From Microbacteriaceae bacterium (GTDB lineage Bacteria > Actinomycetota > Actinomycetes > Actinomycetales > Microbacteriaceae): a DNA stretch of 6,313 nt. Under the pieces are notes generated by a model. It was given only the letters and a program-made list of their open reading frames with translations. It was not told the DNA's origin and searched no databases. The stretch spans positions 1-6,313 of the forward strand of contig CANGGA010000060.1 of NCBI GenBank assembly GCA_947453285.1. The letters run 5' to 3'. Shown piece by piece: positions 1 to 5,768 of this stretch; positions within the stretch are counted from its first letter, which is position 1; the number at the start of each line of letters is the position of its first letter. The position numbers and the translations under genes were made by a program.

Positions 1-23
1 ATGGCTGTGCGCTGTTCTGGCTT

Positions 24-617
24 CTATGCCACGCCGATAGGGCGGTTTAGAACGAGGTAGCTACTGCCATTTACTTCGATTGCTTGAACAATTTGAAACC
101 CGATGAGACCTAAGCACTTGGCAAACTCAAGTGCCAGGGTCTTGGCCTTTTGAATGTCTGCGACGGCGCTAACAGTCAGGCAGAGTTCATCGATTAGACC
201 AAGCTTCGCGATCTCGCTGCTAAGTGTCGGCCCAGTCTCAAGCAAGACATGGTCATGTTGAGCTTTGGTCAGCTCGATTTGTTGCTCTAGGTTCGCACTA
301 TGCACCAGCTCAACGCTTTTTTGCGCTTGATTTTCTTGGATGCTCACTCGGTTGCGAAAGTTGCCCGACTTCGACCAAATCTGAATCGGCACCCATTGTG
401 ACGGTCGGTATTCCTCGACGTCTGCGGTTGCGACATCCGTGATTGCGACATCTGCCAGCCTTCGCAGGTGAATCAGTAGTTGCCGATCGACATCGTTAGA
501 AATGTCTCGGCTGCTGCCGTTTTGACCTCGAGTGTTCAGGTCTCGGTCGATGACCATGTTCAGTCGTACCCCTGAAAACGCGCGGTAAGAGAGCATCAGC
601 TCGTTGAGGCTCGCCAT
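24..617 (-). CDS. Divergent RibD C-terminal-type (pyrimidine reductase family) protein
   Basis: A 197-residue protein that resembles the NAD(P)H-dependent reductase domain at the C-terminus of RibD, the fold also used by many stand-alone actinobacterial 'pyrimidine reductase family' proteins. Visible family marks are VRLNMV at 17-22, the LRRLADVAIT strand at 51-60 followed by EEYRPS at 68-73, and LLETGPTLSSEI at 125-136 leading to LIDELCLTVS at 141-150 (usual form: EGGPxLl...GLvDElcLt). It departs from the norm: the SLDG loop that usually follows NMV is IDRDLN here, the usual VGAxT is ITDVAT, and GGP is TGP. The protein is also shorter than most relatives. It is the last gene of a minus-strand operon. 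Its ATG overlaps the TAA of the SufE-like gene (TAATG), so translation is probably coupled. The fold is fairly sure; substrate and activity are unknown, and it may no longer be a riboflavin-pathway enzyme. Confidence 0.72.
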   Translation of the reverse strand: MASLNELMLSYRAFSGVRLNMVIDRDLNTRGQNGSSRDISNDVDRQLLIHLRRLADVAITDVATADVEEYRPSQWVPIQIWSKSGNFRNRVSIQENQAQKSVELVHSANLEQQIELTKAQHDHVLLETGPTLSSEIAKLGLIDELCLTVSAVADIQKAKTLALEFAKCLGLIGFQIVQAIEVNGSSYLVLNRPIGVA

Positions 618-1039
618 TAGCTCTTCTCAGAAACCTGACGCTTTATTCGAGCGAGCATTCCGCGCATGCCCCTCATGCGAAGCGGGCTTACCAATTCGGT
701 TAGGTGCAACTCTGATGGAAAGTCGTCGTCAAAATCTAGGACTTCGACGACGGTGTGCTTGTTTAGAGCCTTGTGCAGAATGCTTGCAAATGCTCTTGTG
801 GTTGGTGCTTCTTTGGGCGCGGTTAGAAACAACTCAACGATTCCGGAATTGACTTCAACAAATAGGTAAACCGGAGACTGGCATTCTTCAACTCGCTCAA
901 GCAAGTCTGGGTGTTCGCTATAGCGCTCAGGAAGCTCTGGAAGCAGGTTTGCGAAATCGAGCAAGAGCTCTAGTCGATATCTTTCTTCGATGGTTTTGAA
1001 TTCATCGACGATTTCTTGTGCCGCGGCTGTTTTCTTCAC
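617..1039 (-). CDS. SufE-like sulfur acceptor protein
   Basis: A 140-residue protein of the SufE family, close to the roughly 138 residues of E. coli SufE. SufE proteins take persulfide sulfur onto one cysteine and pass it on, classically from the cysteine desulfurase SufS to the SufBCD Fe-S scaffold. Here the acceptor is C53 in the EECQSPVY motif (E. coli: GCQSQVW). The N-terminal helices (EIVDEFKTIEERYRLELLLDF, with ELPERY after them) and the actinobacterial-style C-terminus (LVSPLRMRGMRGMLARIKRQV, from residue 116) also fit. The start is GTG at 1039, only 4 nt after the stop of the sulfurtransferase; the only Shine-Dalgarno-like bases (TAGG) lie in that stop codon, so coupled translation or a short internal transcript is likely. 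No sufS or sufBCD lies in the window. The rhodanese next door is therefore the obvious candidate partner. A comparable rhodanese-SufE pairing occurs in Mycobacterium tuberculosis (sseA-Rv3284). Confidence 0.88.
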   Translation of the reverse strand: MKKTAAAQEIVDEFKTIEERYRLELLLDFANLLPELPERYSEHPDLLERVEECQSPVYLFVEVNSGIVELFLTAPKEAPTTRAFASILHKALNKHTVVEVLDFDDDFPSELHLTELVSPLRMRGMRGMLARIKRQVSEKS

Positions 1040-1043
1040 GGGC

Positions 1044-1946
1044 CTAGGCTATTGCAGAATATTGACCTCGGTCAGCGCCCTTGACTATCGGCACACCGAC
1101 CAAGCTGCCCCACTCTGTCCATGATCCGTCATAGTTGCGCACGTTCTTAAAGCCAAGCAGGTAAGTCAAGACGAACCAGGTGTGGCTAGAGCGTTCGCCG
1201 ATTCGGCAATAGGCGATCATGTCTGCGTTCGGGTCGAGTTCTTCATTCACAAGGTAGATCTCGGCTAGCTCAGCTGCGCTCTTGAAAGTTCCGTTTTCGT
1301 TTGCGGCCTTCGACCATGGCACTGAAGCGGCTCCCGGAATGTGACCGCCTCTTAGCGCACCCTCATCAGGGTAGTTAGGCATGTGAGTTCGTTCTCCGGT
1401 GTATTCCTGCGGGCTGCGCACATCGACGAGAGCGCCACCAAGATGCGCGAGCACATCATCTCGGTAAGCACGAATCTTGCTGTCATCGCGTTTGATCACC
1501 GGATAGCTCGCCTGTCTTGGGGCTGGCAACTTGGTCGTCAGTTCGCGTCCCTCGAGAACCCAGGTCTCGCGACCGCCGTCTAACAAACGCACATCTTGAT
1601 GGCCGAAGAGTTTGAAAACCCAAAGCGCGTAGGCTGCCCACCAGTTCTTATTGTCGCCATAGATGACGACGGTTGTGTCGCGGTTGATTCCTCGCGAAGA
1701 GAGCAGCTCGGCGAATTTTTCACCCTGCAAGTAGTCGCGCAAAACCGGGTCGTTCAAGTCGGTGTGCCAGTCGATTTTGACAGCGCCTGGAATGTGGCCG
1801 GTTGCATAAAGCAAAACATCTTCGTCTGATTCGACGATTACCAAGTTCGGGTTGCCCAAGTGGCTCTGCAGCCAGTCTGTGCTGACCAAAACTTCTGGGT
1901 GTGCATATTCGTTGATTTTTGCTGAATCATCTAGGCCGATTGGCAT
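1044..1946 (-). CDS. Thiosulfate/3-mercaptopyruvate-type sulfurtransferase (tandem rhodanese)
   Basis: A 300-residue two-domain rhodanese, the usual size for this family, which moves sulfane sulfur from a donor such as thiosulfate or 3-mercaptopyruvate onto an active cysteine and then to an acceptor. The N-terminal domain (about 17-135) carries the structural marks GHIPGA at 50-55 and LLDGGRETW at 121-129 but has GDNKNW where a catalytic loop would be, so it is non-catalytic. The C-terminal domain (about 160-290) has VDVRSPQEY at 174-182, GGHIPGAASVPW at 200-211 and the active loop CRIGER with C247 as catalytic cysteine, followed by SSHTW and NYDGSWTEWGSLVG. This closely follows mycobacterial CysA2/CysA3 rhodaneses. 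The CRIGER loop suggests a thiosulfate-type enzyme, but loop sequence alone does not settle the donor. It is the first gene of the minus-strand operon with the SufE-like gene, and its start is ATG with only a weak GAAAG upstream. No signal peptide is seen, so it is cytoplasmic. Confidence 0.93.
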   Translation of the reverse strand: MPIGLDDSAKINEYAHPEVLVSTDWLQSHLGNPNLVIVESDEDVLLYATGHIPGAVKIDWHTDLNDPVLRDYLQGEKFAELLSSRGINRDTTVVIYGDNKNWWAAYALWVFKLFGHQDVRLLDGGRETWVLEGRELTTKLPAPRQASYPVIKRDDSKIRAYRDDVLAHLGGALVDVRSPQEYTGERTHMPNYPDEGALRGGHIPGAASVPWSKAANENGTFKSAAELAEIYLVNEELDPNADMIAYCRIGERSSHTWFVLTYLLGFKNVRNYDGSWTEWGSLVGVPIVKGADRGQYSAIA

Positions 1947-1984
1947 TGTTTGTCGCTTTCTGCACCGCTTTGGAACTACCCGTC

Positions 1985-1991
1985 TAGGCTA
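1985..1991. promoter_or_regulatory. Candidate shared -10 element between divergent zapE and sulfurtransferase genes
   Basis: The sequence TAGGCTA reads as -10 hexamer TAGGCT on plus and TAGCCT on minus, both matching the TAnnnT pattern common in actinobacteria. It sits almost midway between the two starts, so transcription beginning about 7 nt downstream would leave leaders of roughly 33 nt on each side. No good -35 box is visible for either direction. Inferred from sequence only. Confidence 0.38.
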
Positions 1992-2019
1992 AATGGTGAA
2001 TCAATTTGGCGCTAGACCT

Positions 2020-2024
2020 GAGGT
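2020..2024 (+). promoter_or_regulatory. Ribosome binding site deciding a TTG start for zapE
   Basis: GAGGT lies 5 nt before TTG at 2030. The first in-frame ATG, at 2042, would be 17 nt away, which is too far, so TTG is the preferred start. The ATG at 1993 is in another frame. Confidence 0.7.
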
Positions 2025-2029
2025 AAGAA

Positions 2030-3025
2030 TTGGCAAGAAATATGCACTTTGTCTCGCTTGTCATTCGCAATCCCGAGCCGAGCACCGATCGCCTATTGCG
2101 CGACTTGGTTCCGCCTCGCGAGTTCGCCACTGCGTCTTTCAAAACCTACATTCCGCATAAGGAATTCGCGTCGCAGGCAGAAGCTTCGCAGATTGCCAGT
2201 GACTTCGCCTCTGGCAAGTCTGCAAAGAAGGGCCTCTTTGCTAAAGTTTCGGCTCCCAAGATCGGTGTCTATCTAGACGGCGGTTTTGGTGTCGGCAAGA
2301 CCCACCTTTTGGCAGCCATTTTTCACGCATTCAAAGGAAAAAAGGCTTTCGGGTCATTCATCGCTTACACGAGTTTGATTGGAGCGTTGGGTTTTGCAAA
2401 CGCGCTCGAGGCATTGGCCAAGTTTGAATTGCTTTGCATCGATGAGTTCGAACTCGACGATCCGGGCGACACGATGATTATGTCGCGATTGCTAAACGAG
2501 CTCTCAAAGCGCGGCACCAGGTTTGCAGCAACCTCTAACACTCCGCCAAGCGCGCTAGGCGAGGGGAGATTTGCGGCAGAAGATTTTGCTCGTGAAATTC
2601 ATGGCATTTCAGAGCAGTTTCAAATGGTTCGCATCGATGGCGAAGATCACCGCCATCGCCCCACCGATGTCTCGTTGCAGCAGTACACCGAGTCTGAAAT
2701 CGAACAGTGGCTCGCTGAAACCGGTAACGGTGCGCTCGACGATTTCGATGCGCTTCTCGCGCATCTTGCAAAGGTGCACCCGTCAAAATATGGTCTTCTG
2801 CTCGAGGGTGTCTCGCGCGTTGGTTTGACCAAGGCGCACGTATTGAAAGACCAAGCTGCCGCGTTGCGGTTCGTGGCCTTCGTCGATCGAGCTTACGAAC
2901 AGCAAGTTGGCATCCGTGGAGTTGGCCTAGACATGACCAAGGTATTCACCCCCGAGCACATTGCTGGCGGGTACAAGAAAAAGTACCTTCGTGCCATTTC
3001 GCGCCTTGGCGCTCTTGGCGCTTGA
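2030..3025 (+). CDS. zapE: Cell division protein ZapE / AFG1-like AAA+ ATPase
   Basis: A 331-residue P-loop ATPase of the AFG1/ZapE family. In E. coli ZapE associates with the Z-ring and affects FtsZ bundling; mitochondrial AFG1 relatives act in inner-membrane protein quality control. Here the nucleotide site is GGFGVGKT at 84-91 (Walker A, K90), with LLCIDEF at 134-140 as Walker B (D138, E139) and ATSN ending at N170 as sensor 1. The family stretch GEGRFAAEDFAREI at 177-190 follows, where an arginine finger is expected. The C-terminal part has FVAFVDRAYE at 281-290 and KKYLRAISRLGAL near the end. It is a little shorter than the E. coli protein (375 residues), as is common in actinobacteria. 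There is no signal peptide or membrane helix. It uses a TTG start with a well-placed GAGGT. It is divergent from the sulfur operon and is followed after 112 nt by the ammonium transporters, to which it has no evident functional link. Confidence 0.9.
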   Translation: MARNMHFVSLVIRNPEPSTDRLLRDLVPPREFATASFKTYIPHKEFASQAEASQIASDFASGKSAKKGLFAKVSAPKIGVYLDGGFGVGKTHLLAAIFHAFKGKKAFGSFIAYTSLIGALGFANALEALAKFELLCIDEFELDDPGDTMIMSRLLNELSKRGTRFAATSNTPPSALGEGRFAAEDFAREIHGISEQFQMVRIDGEDHRHRPTDVSLQQYTESEIEQWLAETGNGALDDFDALLAHLAKVHPSKYGLLLEGVSRVGLTKAHVLKDQAAALRFVAFVDRAYEQQVGIRGVGLDMTKVFTPEHIAGGYKKKYLRAISRLGALGA

Positions 3026-3028
3026 GTA

Positions 3029-3066
3029 TTTACAAACACGAAACATTTCTATTCACTTTGTGAAAT
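3029..3066 (+). promoter_or_regulatory. Candidate GlnR-binding box upstream of the first amt
   Basis: The actinobacterial GlnR site is described as gTnAc-n6-GaAAc repeated with a 22-bp period. Here TTTAC (3029-3033), six bases, GAAAC (3040-3044), then GAAAT (3062-3066) exactly 22 bp after the first GAAAC. The second a-type half-site (3051-3055, ATTCA) is weak, with TTCAC one base out of register. AC-n9-AC, the mycobacterial form, is also met at 3032-3044. GlnR controls amtB genes in Streptomyces and mycobacteria, so the position ahead of amt supports the call. The promoter itself is unclear: TTCACT (3052-3057) and TAGAGA (3075-3080) are 17 nt apart but are poor matches. Confidence 0.52.
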
Positions 3067-3089
3067 CTGCCTTCTAGAGACTTGGCGCA

Positions 3090-3121
3090 GGCCGCAAATC
3101 GGTGGCCATCTTTGTTTATTT
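3090..3121 (+). terminator. Hairpin followed by a T-rich tract in the amt1 leader (possible terminator or attenuator)
   Basis: GGCCGC (3090-3095) can pair with GTGGCC (3102-3107), with one G-T pair and a six-base loop. It is followed by ATCTTTGTTTATTT (3108-3121). It could end zapE transcripts or act in the amt1 leader. The stem is only 6 bp, so confidence is low. The GTG at 3102 that would extend the amt reading frame lies inside the 3' arm. Confidence 0.33.
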
Positions 3122-3123
3122 AG

Positions 3124-3131
3124 AGAGAGGT
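3124..3131 (+). promoter_or_regulatory. Ribosome binding site deciding the amt1 start
   Basis: AGAGAGGT ends 6 nt before GTG at 3138. The upstream in-frame GTG at 3102 has no such site and would add 12 residues unlike the family N-terminus, so 3138 is preferred. Confidence 0.72.
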
Positions 3132-3137
3132 AAACAA

Positions 3138-4412
3138 GTGGATCAAGGAAACACCGCTTTCGTACTCATTTCGGCGGCACTAGTACTTTTGATGACTCCG
3201 GGACTCGCGTTCTTTTATGGCGGAATGGTTAAGGCCAAGAGCGTTGTAAGCATGATGATGTTGAGCTTCGGCTCGCTCGGTTTGATTGCAGTTCTATGGG
3301 TTCTCTACGGCTATTCAATCGCCTTCTCAAACGGAGGCACAGACACGTTCGTTGGAATCGATGGCTGGTTTGGTCTCGACACCAATTTCTTGGGATTAAC
3401 CCAACAGGTTCATGACTCGCTTAACCCGGCAGAGGGAGTGGTTTACCCATCTCTCGCATTCGTTTCTTTTCAGGCAACATTTGCCATCATCACCGTTGCC
3501 TTGATTTCTGGTGCGATCGCTGACCGCGCAAAATTCGGTGCATGGATGGTGTTCGCTGGTCTCTGGGCAACGATCGTATATTTCCCGGTTGCTAACTGGG
3601 TATTCAACTTCACTCTCACCGACGGAAAAGTAACTGACGGCGGTTGGATTGTTTACAACCTCGGTGTCATCGACTTCGCCGGTGGCACCGCGGTTCACAT
3701 CAACGCAGGTGCAGCGGGTCTAGCTTTGGCAATCATCCTTGGCAAGCGTTTCGGTTTCAGCAAGGGCATTAACCAGCCACACAACGTTCCTCTTACTCTT
3801 CTCGGAGTTGCCTTGCTTTGGTTCGGCTGGTTCGGGTTCAATGCTGGTTCAGAAGTCGCAGCTGATGGAATCGCTTCACTCGCCTTCATCAACACAATCG
3901 GCGCTCCTGCGGCTGCGATGCTCGGCTGGATCATCATCGAGAAGATCAAGCACGGCAAAGCAACATCGATTGGAGCCGGTTCAGGTGCCGTCGCTGGTCT
4001 GGTAGCAATCACCCCGGCCTGTGCTTCGCTCGACCCAATCTGGGCGTTGGTGCTTGGTCTAATTGCTGGAGCCTTGTGTGCTCTTGCAATCGACCTGAAG
4101 TTTGCTCTTGGTTTCGATGACTCACTCGACGTCGTTGGTATTCACCTAGTTGGTGGAATCGTTGGAACTCTATACATCGGAATCTTCGGCAACAACGTTG
4201 GGGCAGCTTTTGGCTTCGGATTCCACCAATTGGCAATGCAGGCACTCGGCGCCGGAGCCGTATTGGTTTACAGCTTCGTGCTAGCTCTGATCATCGGCTT
4301 CATCGTCGAAAAGACCATCGGTTTCAGAGTCAAGGCTGAAGACGAGATTGCCGGCATCGACACCGTCGTACACGGTGAAGAGGCCTACGCATTTGGGGCA
4401 GACAGAGGCTAA
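3138..4412 (+). CDS. amt: Ammonium transporter Amt (canonical twin-histidine type), first of a tandem pair
   Basis: A 424-residue Amt/MEP/Rh family integral membrane protein with about 11 hydrophobic segments, which moves ammonium across the cytoplasmic membrane as a trimer. The N-terminal signature MTPGLAFFYGG is at 19-29. Pore residues can be placed by comparison with E. coli AmtB: F111 (AmtB F107), W154 (W148), D179 in DFAGG (D160), H187 in VHINAG (H168), W231/F234/S238 in GWFGFNAGS (W212/F215/S219) and H336 in GIHLVGG (H318). Both pore histidines are present. The cytoplasmic tail has GFRVKAEDEIAGID and HGEEAY (412-417), the conserved tail motifs tied to gating and PII binding. The start is GTG at 3138; an extended in-frame start at 3102 is unlikely. 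A GlnR-like site lies upstream, so induction under nitrogen limitation is inferred. The gene is followed by a strong hairpin and then a paralogue. No glnK neighbour is present. Confidence 0.95.
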   Translation: MDQGNTAFVLISAALVLLMTPGLAFFYGGMVKAKSVVSMMMLSFGSLGLIAVLWVLYGYSIAFSNGGTDTFVGIDGWFGLDTNFLGLTQQVHDSLNPAEGVVYPSLAFVSFQATFAIITVALISGAIADRAKFGAWMVFAGLWATIVYFPVANWVFNFTLTDGKVTDGGWIVYNLGVIDFAGGTAVHINAGAAGLALAIILGKRFGFSKGINQPHNVPLTLLGVALLWFGWFGFNAGSEVAADGIASLAFINTIGAPAAAMLGWIIIEKIKHGKATSIGAGSGAVAGLVAITPACASLDPIWALVLGLIAGALCALAIDLKFALGFDDSLDVVGIHLVGGIVGTLYIGIFGNNVGAAFGFGFHQLAMQALGAGAVLVYSFVLALIIGFIVEKTIGFRVKAEDEIAGIDTVVHGEEAYAFGADRG

Positions 4413-4419
4413 CTCGCAG

Positions 4420-4425
4420 TATATT
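4420..4425 (+). promoter_or_regulatory. Candidate -10 box for the second amt
   Basis: TATATT differs from TATAAT by one base and sits just after the amt1 stop. The best nearby -35-like bases (TTGGGG, 4393-4398) are 21 nt upstream, which is too far for a standard promoter. A start near 4432 would place the hairpin at 4441-4466 in the leader. Confidence 0.28.
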
Positions 4426-4440
4426 TAGCCGCAAGCCTTA

Positions 4441-4473
4441 GAAAGGCACCCTTCGGGGTGCCTTTCTTCTTGC
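4441..4473 (+). terminator. UUCG-capped hairpin between the two amt genes
   Basis: GAAAGGCACC (4441-4450) and GGTGCCTTTC (4457-4466) are perfect reverse complements. The bases between, CTTCGG, form a C-G closed UUCG tetraloop, giving an 11-bp stem. The tail TTCTTGC is only partly T-rich. It looks like an intrinsic terminator for amt1 that may allow partial read-through into amt2; with an independent promoter at 4420 it would instead be a leader hairpin. Confidence 0.75.
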
Positions 4474-4478
4474 TCGCG

Positions 4479-4487
4479 AAAGGGGAG
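4479..4487 (+). promoter_or_regulatory. Ribosome binding site deciding the amt2 start
   Basis: AAAGGGGAG ends 3 nt before ATG at 4491, with the AAGGGG core 5 nt away. The upstream in-frame GTG at 4458 lies in the hairpin arm and is rejected. Confidence 0.78.
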
Positions 4488-4490
4488 ACC

Positions 4491-5768
4491 ATGAACCAAG
4501 ACAACACGATGTTTCTGATCTTCTGTTCGGCTCTCGTTCTCTTCATGACTCCCGGCCTCGCATTCTTCTATGGCGGTTTGGTTCGCGCCTCAAGCGTGGT
4601 CAGCATGATGATGATGTCGTTCGGTTCTCTTGGACTTGTGGCCGTTCTCTGGATCGCCTACGGCTATTCGATGAGTTTCGCTACGAGCAGCGATAAAGGG
4701 TTCTTTGGCATCGATGGGGTTCTGGGTTTCTCAACCGAGAAGCTGTTTATGAACGATGCCCTTTCGCAGGCAAAACAAGGCGATGGCTTCGCATTCGCTT
4801 TCGGCGGGTTTCAAGGCACATTCGCAATCATCACCGTCGCTCTGATTTCGGGAGCCATCGCAGACCGAGCAAAGTTTGGTTCTTGGATGTTATTCGCCGG
4901 TCTTTGGGCCACCGTTGTCTATTTTCCGGTCGCATCCTGGGTGTTCAATTTCAAACTAGACGACAAGGGACAAGTCGCGTCTGGTGGATGGTTGGTTCAC
5001 CAGGTTGGGTTGCTCGACTTTGCCGGTGGAACCGTCGTTGAGGTCGCCTCTGGGGCTTCTGCTCTCGCCGTCGCCCTGGTAGTTGGCAAACGTTTTGGTT
5101 TCACTAAGGGCATGCACGCACCGCACAACGTGCCACTGGTTCTGATCGGCGTTGCCATACTTTGGTTCGGTTGGTTCGGCTTTAATGCCGGTAGCGAACT
5201 CGCAGCCGATGGCGTTGCATCGCTGGCGTTTATCAACACTTTGGCCGCACCGGTTGGTGCGATGCTGACCTGGTCGCTCTATGAAAAGTTCAAACACGGA
5301 AAGGCAACCTCGATTGGTGCAGGATCTGGTGTGATTGCCGGAGCGGTTGCCATCACGCCTTCTTGCGCATTTCTCTCACCGGTCTGGGCGCTGCTGCTTG
5401 GCGCAATCGTTGGAGTTGTTTGTGCAATCGCTATCGAAATGAAGTACGTTTTGGGCTTTGACGATTCTCTGGACGTAGTTGGTGTTCACTTGGTCGCCGG
5501 GCTAGTTGGCACGCTTTACATCGGCGTATTTGGAAACAACGTGGGACTTGCATTTGGCTTTGGTTTTGCTCAGTTGGGCAAGCAGGCACTCGGCTGCTTG
5601 GTCGTCGGTGTTTTTGCTTATGCGGCATCTTGGCTTATCTCCACCGCCATTCAAAAAACCATCGGCTTTAGGGTTACCAGCACAGACGAAATCGCCGGAG
5701 TCGATTTGGTTCAACACGGTGAGGTTGGCTACGCGGGAACCGACCCTCGCTGGACTTGGCGCGGCTAG
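4491..5768 (+). CDS. amt: Ammonium transporter Amt paralogue with Glu in place of the first pore histidine
   Basis: A 425-residue Amt/MEP/Rh family membrane protein, a close paralogue of the upstream gene (44 of the first 60 positions identical; no gap between them from the DFAGG motif to the IGFRV tail motif). Shared pore features are MTPGLAFFYGG at 19-29, F107, W150, D176, W228/F231/S235 in GWFGFNAGS, and H333 in GVHLVAG. The striking difference is E184 (GAG at 5040-5042) in VVEVASG where the first protein and E. coli AmtB have His. The same substitution is found in yeast Mep1 and Mep3, where it goes with altered pH dependence and transport properties compared with Mep2. The tail keeps GFRV..TDEIAGVD and HGE but then diverges (VGYAGTDPRWTWRG). 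The start is ATG at 4491 with a good Shine-Dalgarno site. The stop overlaps that of the convergent small gene. It is likely a functional ammonium transporter with changed pore chemistry; a sensory role cannot be excluded. Confidence 0.95.
   Translation: MNQDNTMFLIFCSALVLFMTPGLAFFYGGLVRASSVVSMMMMSFGSLGLVAVLWIAYGYSMSFATSSDKGFFGIDGVLGFSTEKLFMNDALSQAKQGDGFAFAFGGFQGTFAIITVALISGAIADRAKFGSWMLFAGLWATVVYFPVASWVFNFKLDDKGQVASGGWLVHQVGLLDFAGGTVVEVASGASALAVALVVGKRFGFTKGMHAPHNVPLVLIGVAILWFGWFGFNAGSELAADGVASLAFINTLAAPVGAMLTWSLYEKFKHGKATSIGAGSGVIAGAVAITPSCAFLSPVWALLLGAIVGVVCAIAIEMKYVLGFDDSLDVVGVHLVAGLVGTLYIGVFGNNVGLAFGFGFAQLGKQALGCLVVGVFAYAASWLISTAIQKTIGFRVTSTDEIAGVDLVQHGEVGYAGTDPRWTWRG

Noticed and set aside
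1..23. ATG at position 1 on the plus strand
   Set aside because: The frame stops at position 60 after 19 codons and has no support; it mostly overlaps the end of the minus-strand reductase gene.
3046..3066. Partial match to the corynebacterial AmtR operator (TTTCTAT then N6)
   Set aside because: The first half fits, but the second half (TGTGAAAT) does not fit ATAGAT/A well. The same bases are better explained by GlnR spacing.
3102..3137. N-terminal extension of the first Amt from GTG at 3102
   Set aside because: It has no ribosome binding site, lies partly in a hairpin arm, and adds residues unlike the Amt family start; GTG at 3138 has a good site.
4458..4490. N-terminal extension of the second Amt from GTG at 4458
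   Set aside because: The GTG is part of the hairpin stem and the true start at 4491 has a clear Shine-Dalgarno sequence.
3396..5297. Several open frames of 78-113 codons on the minus strand opposite the amt genes
   Set aside because: They follow the codon pattern of the Amt genes, show no family motifs and lack ribosome sites; they are shadows.
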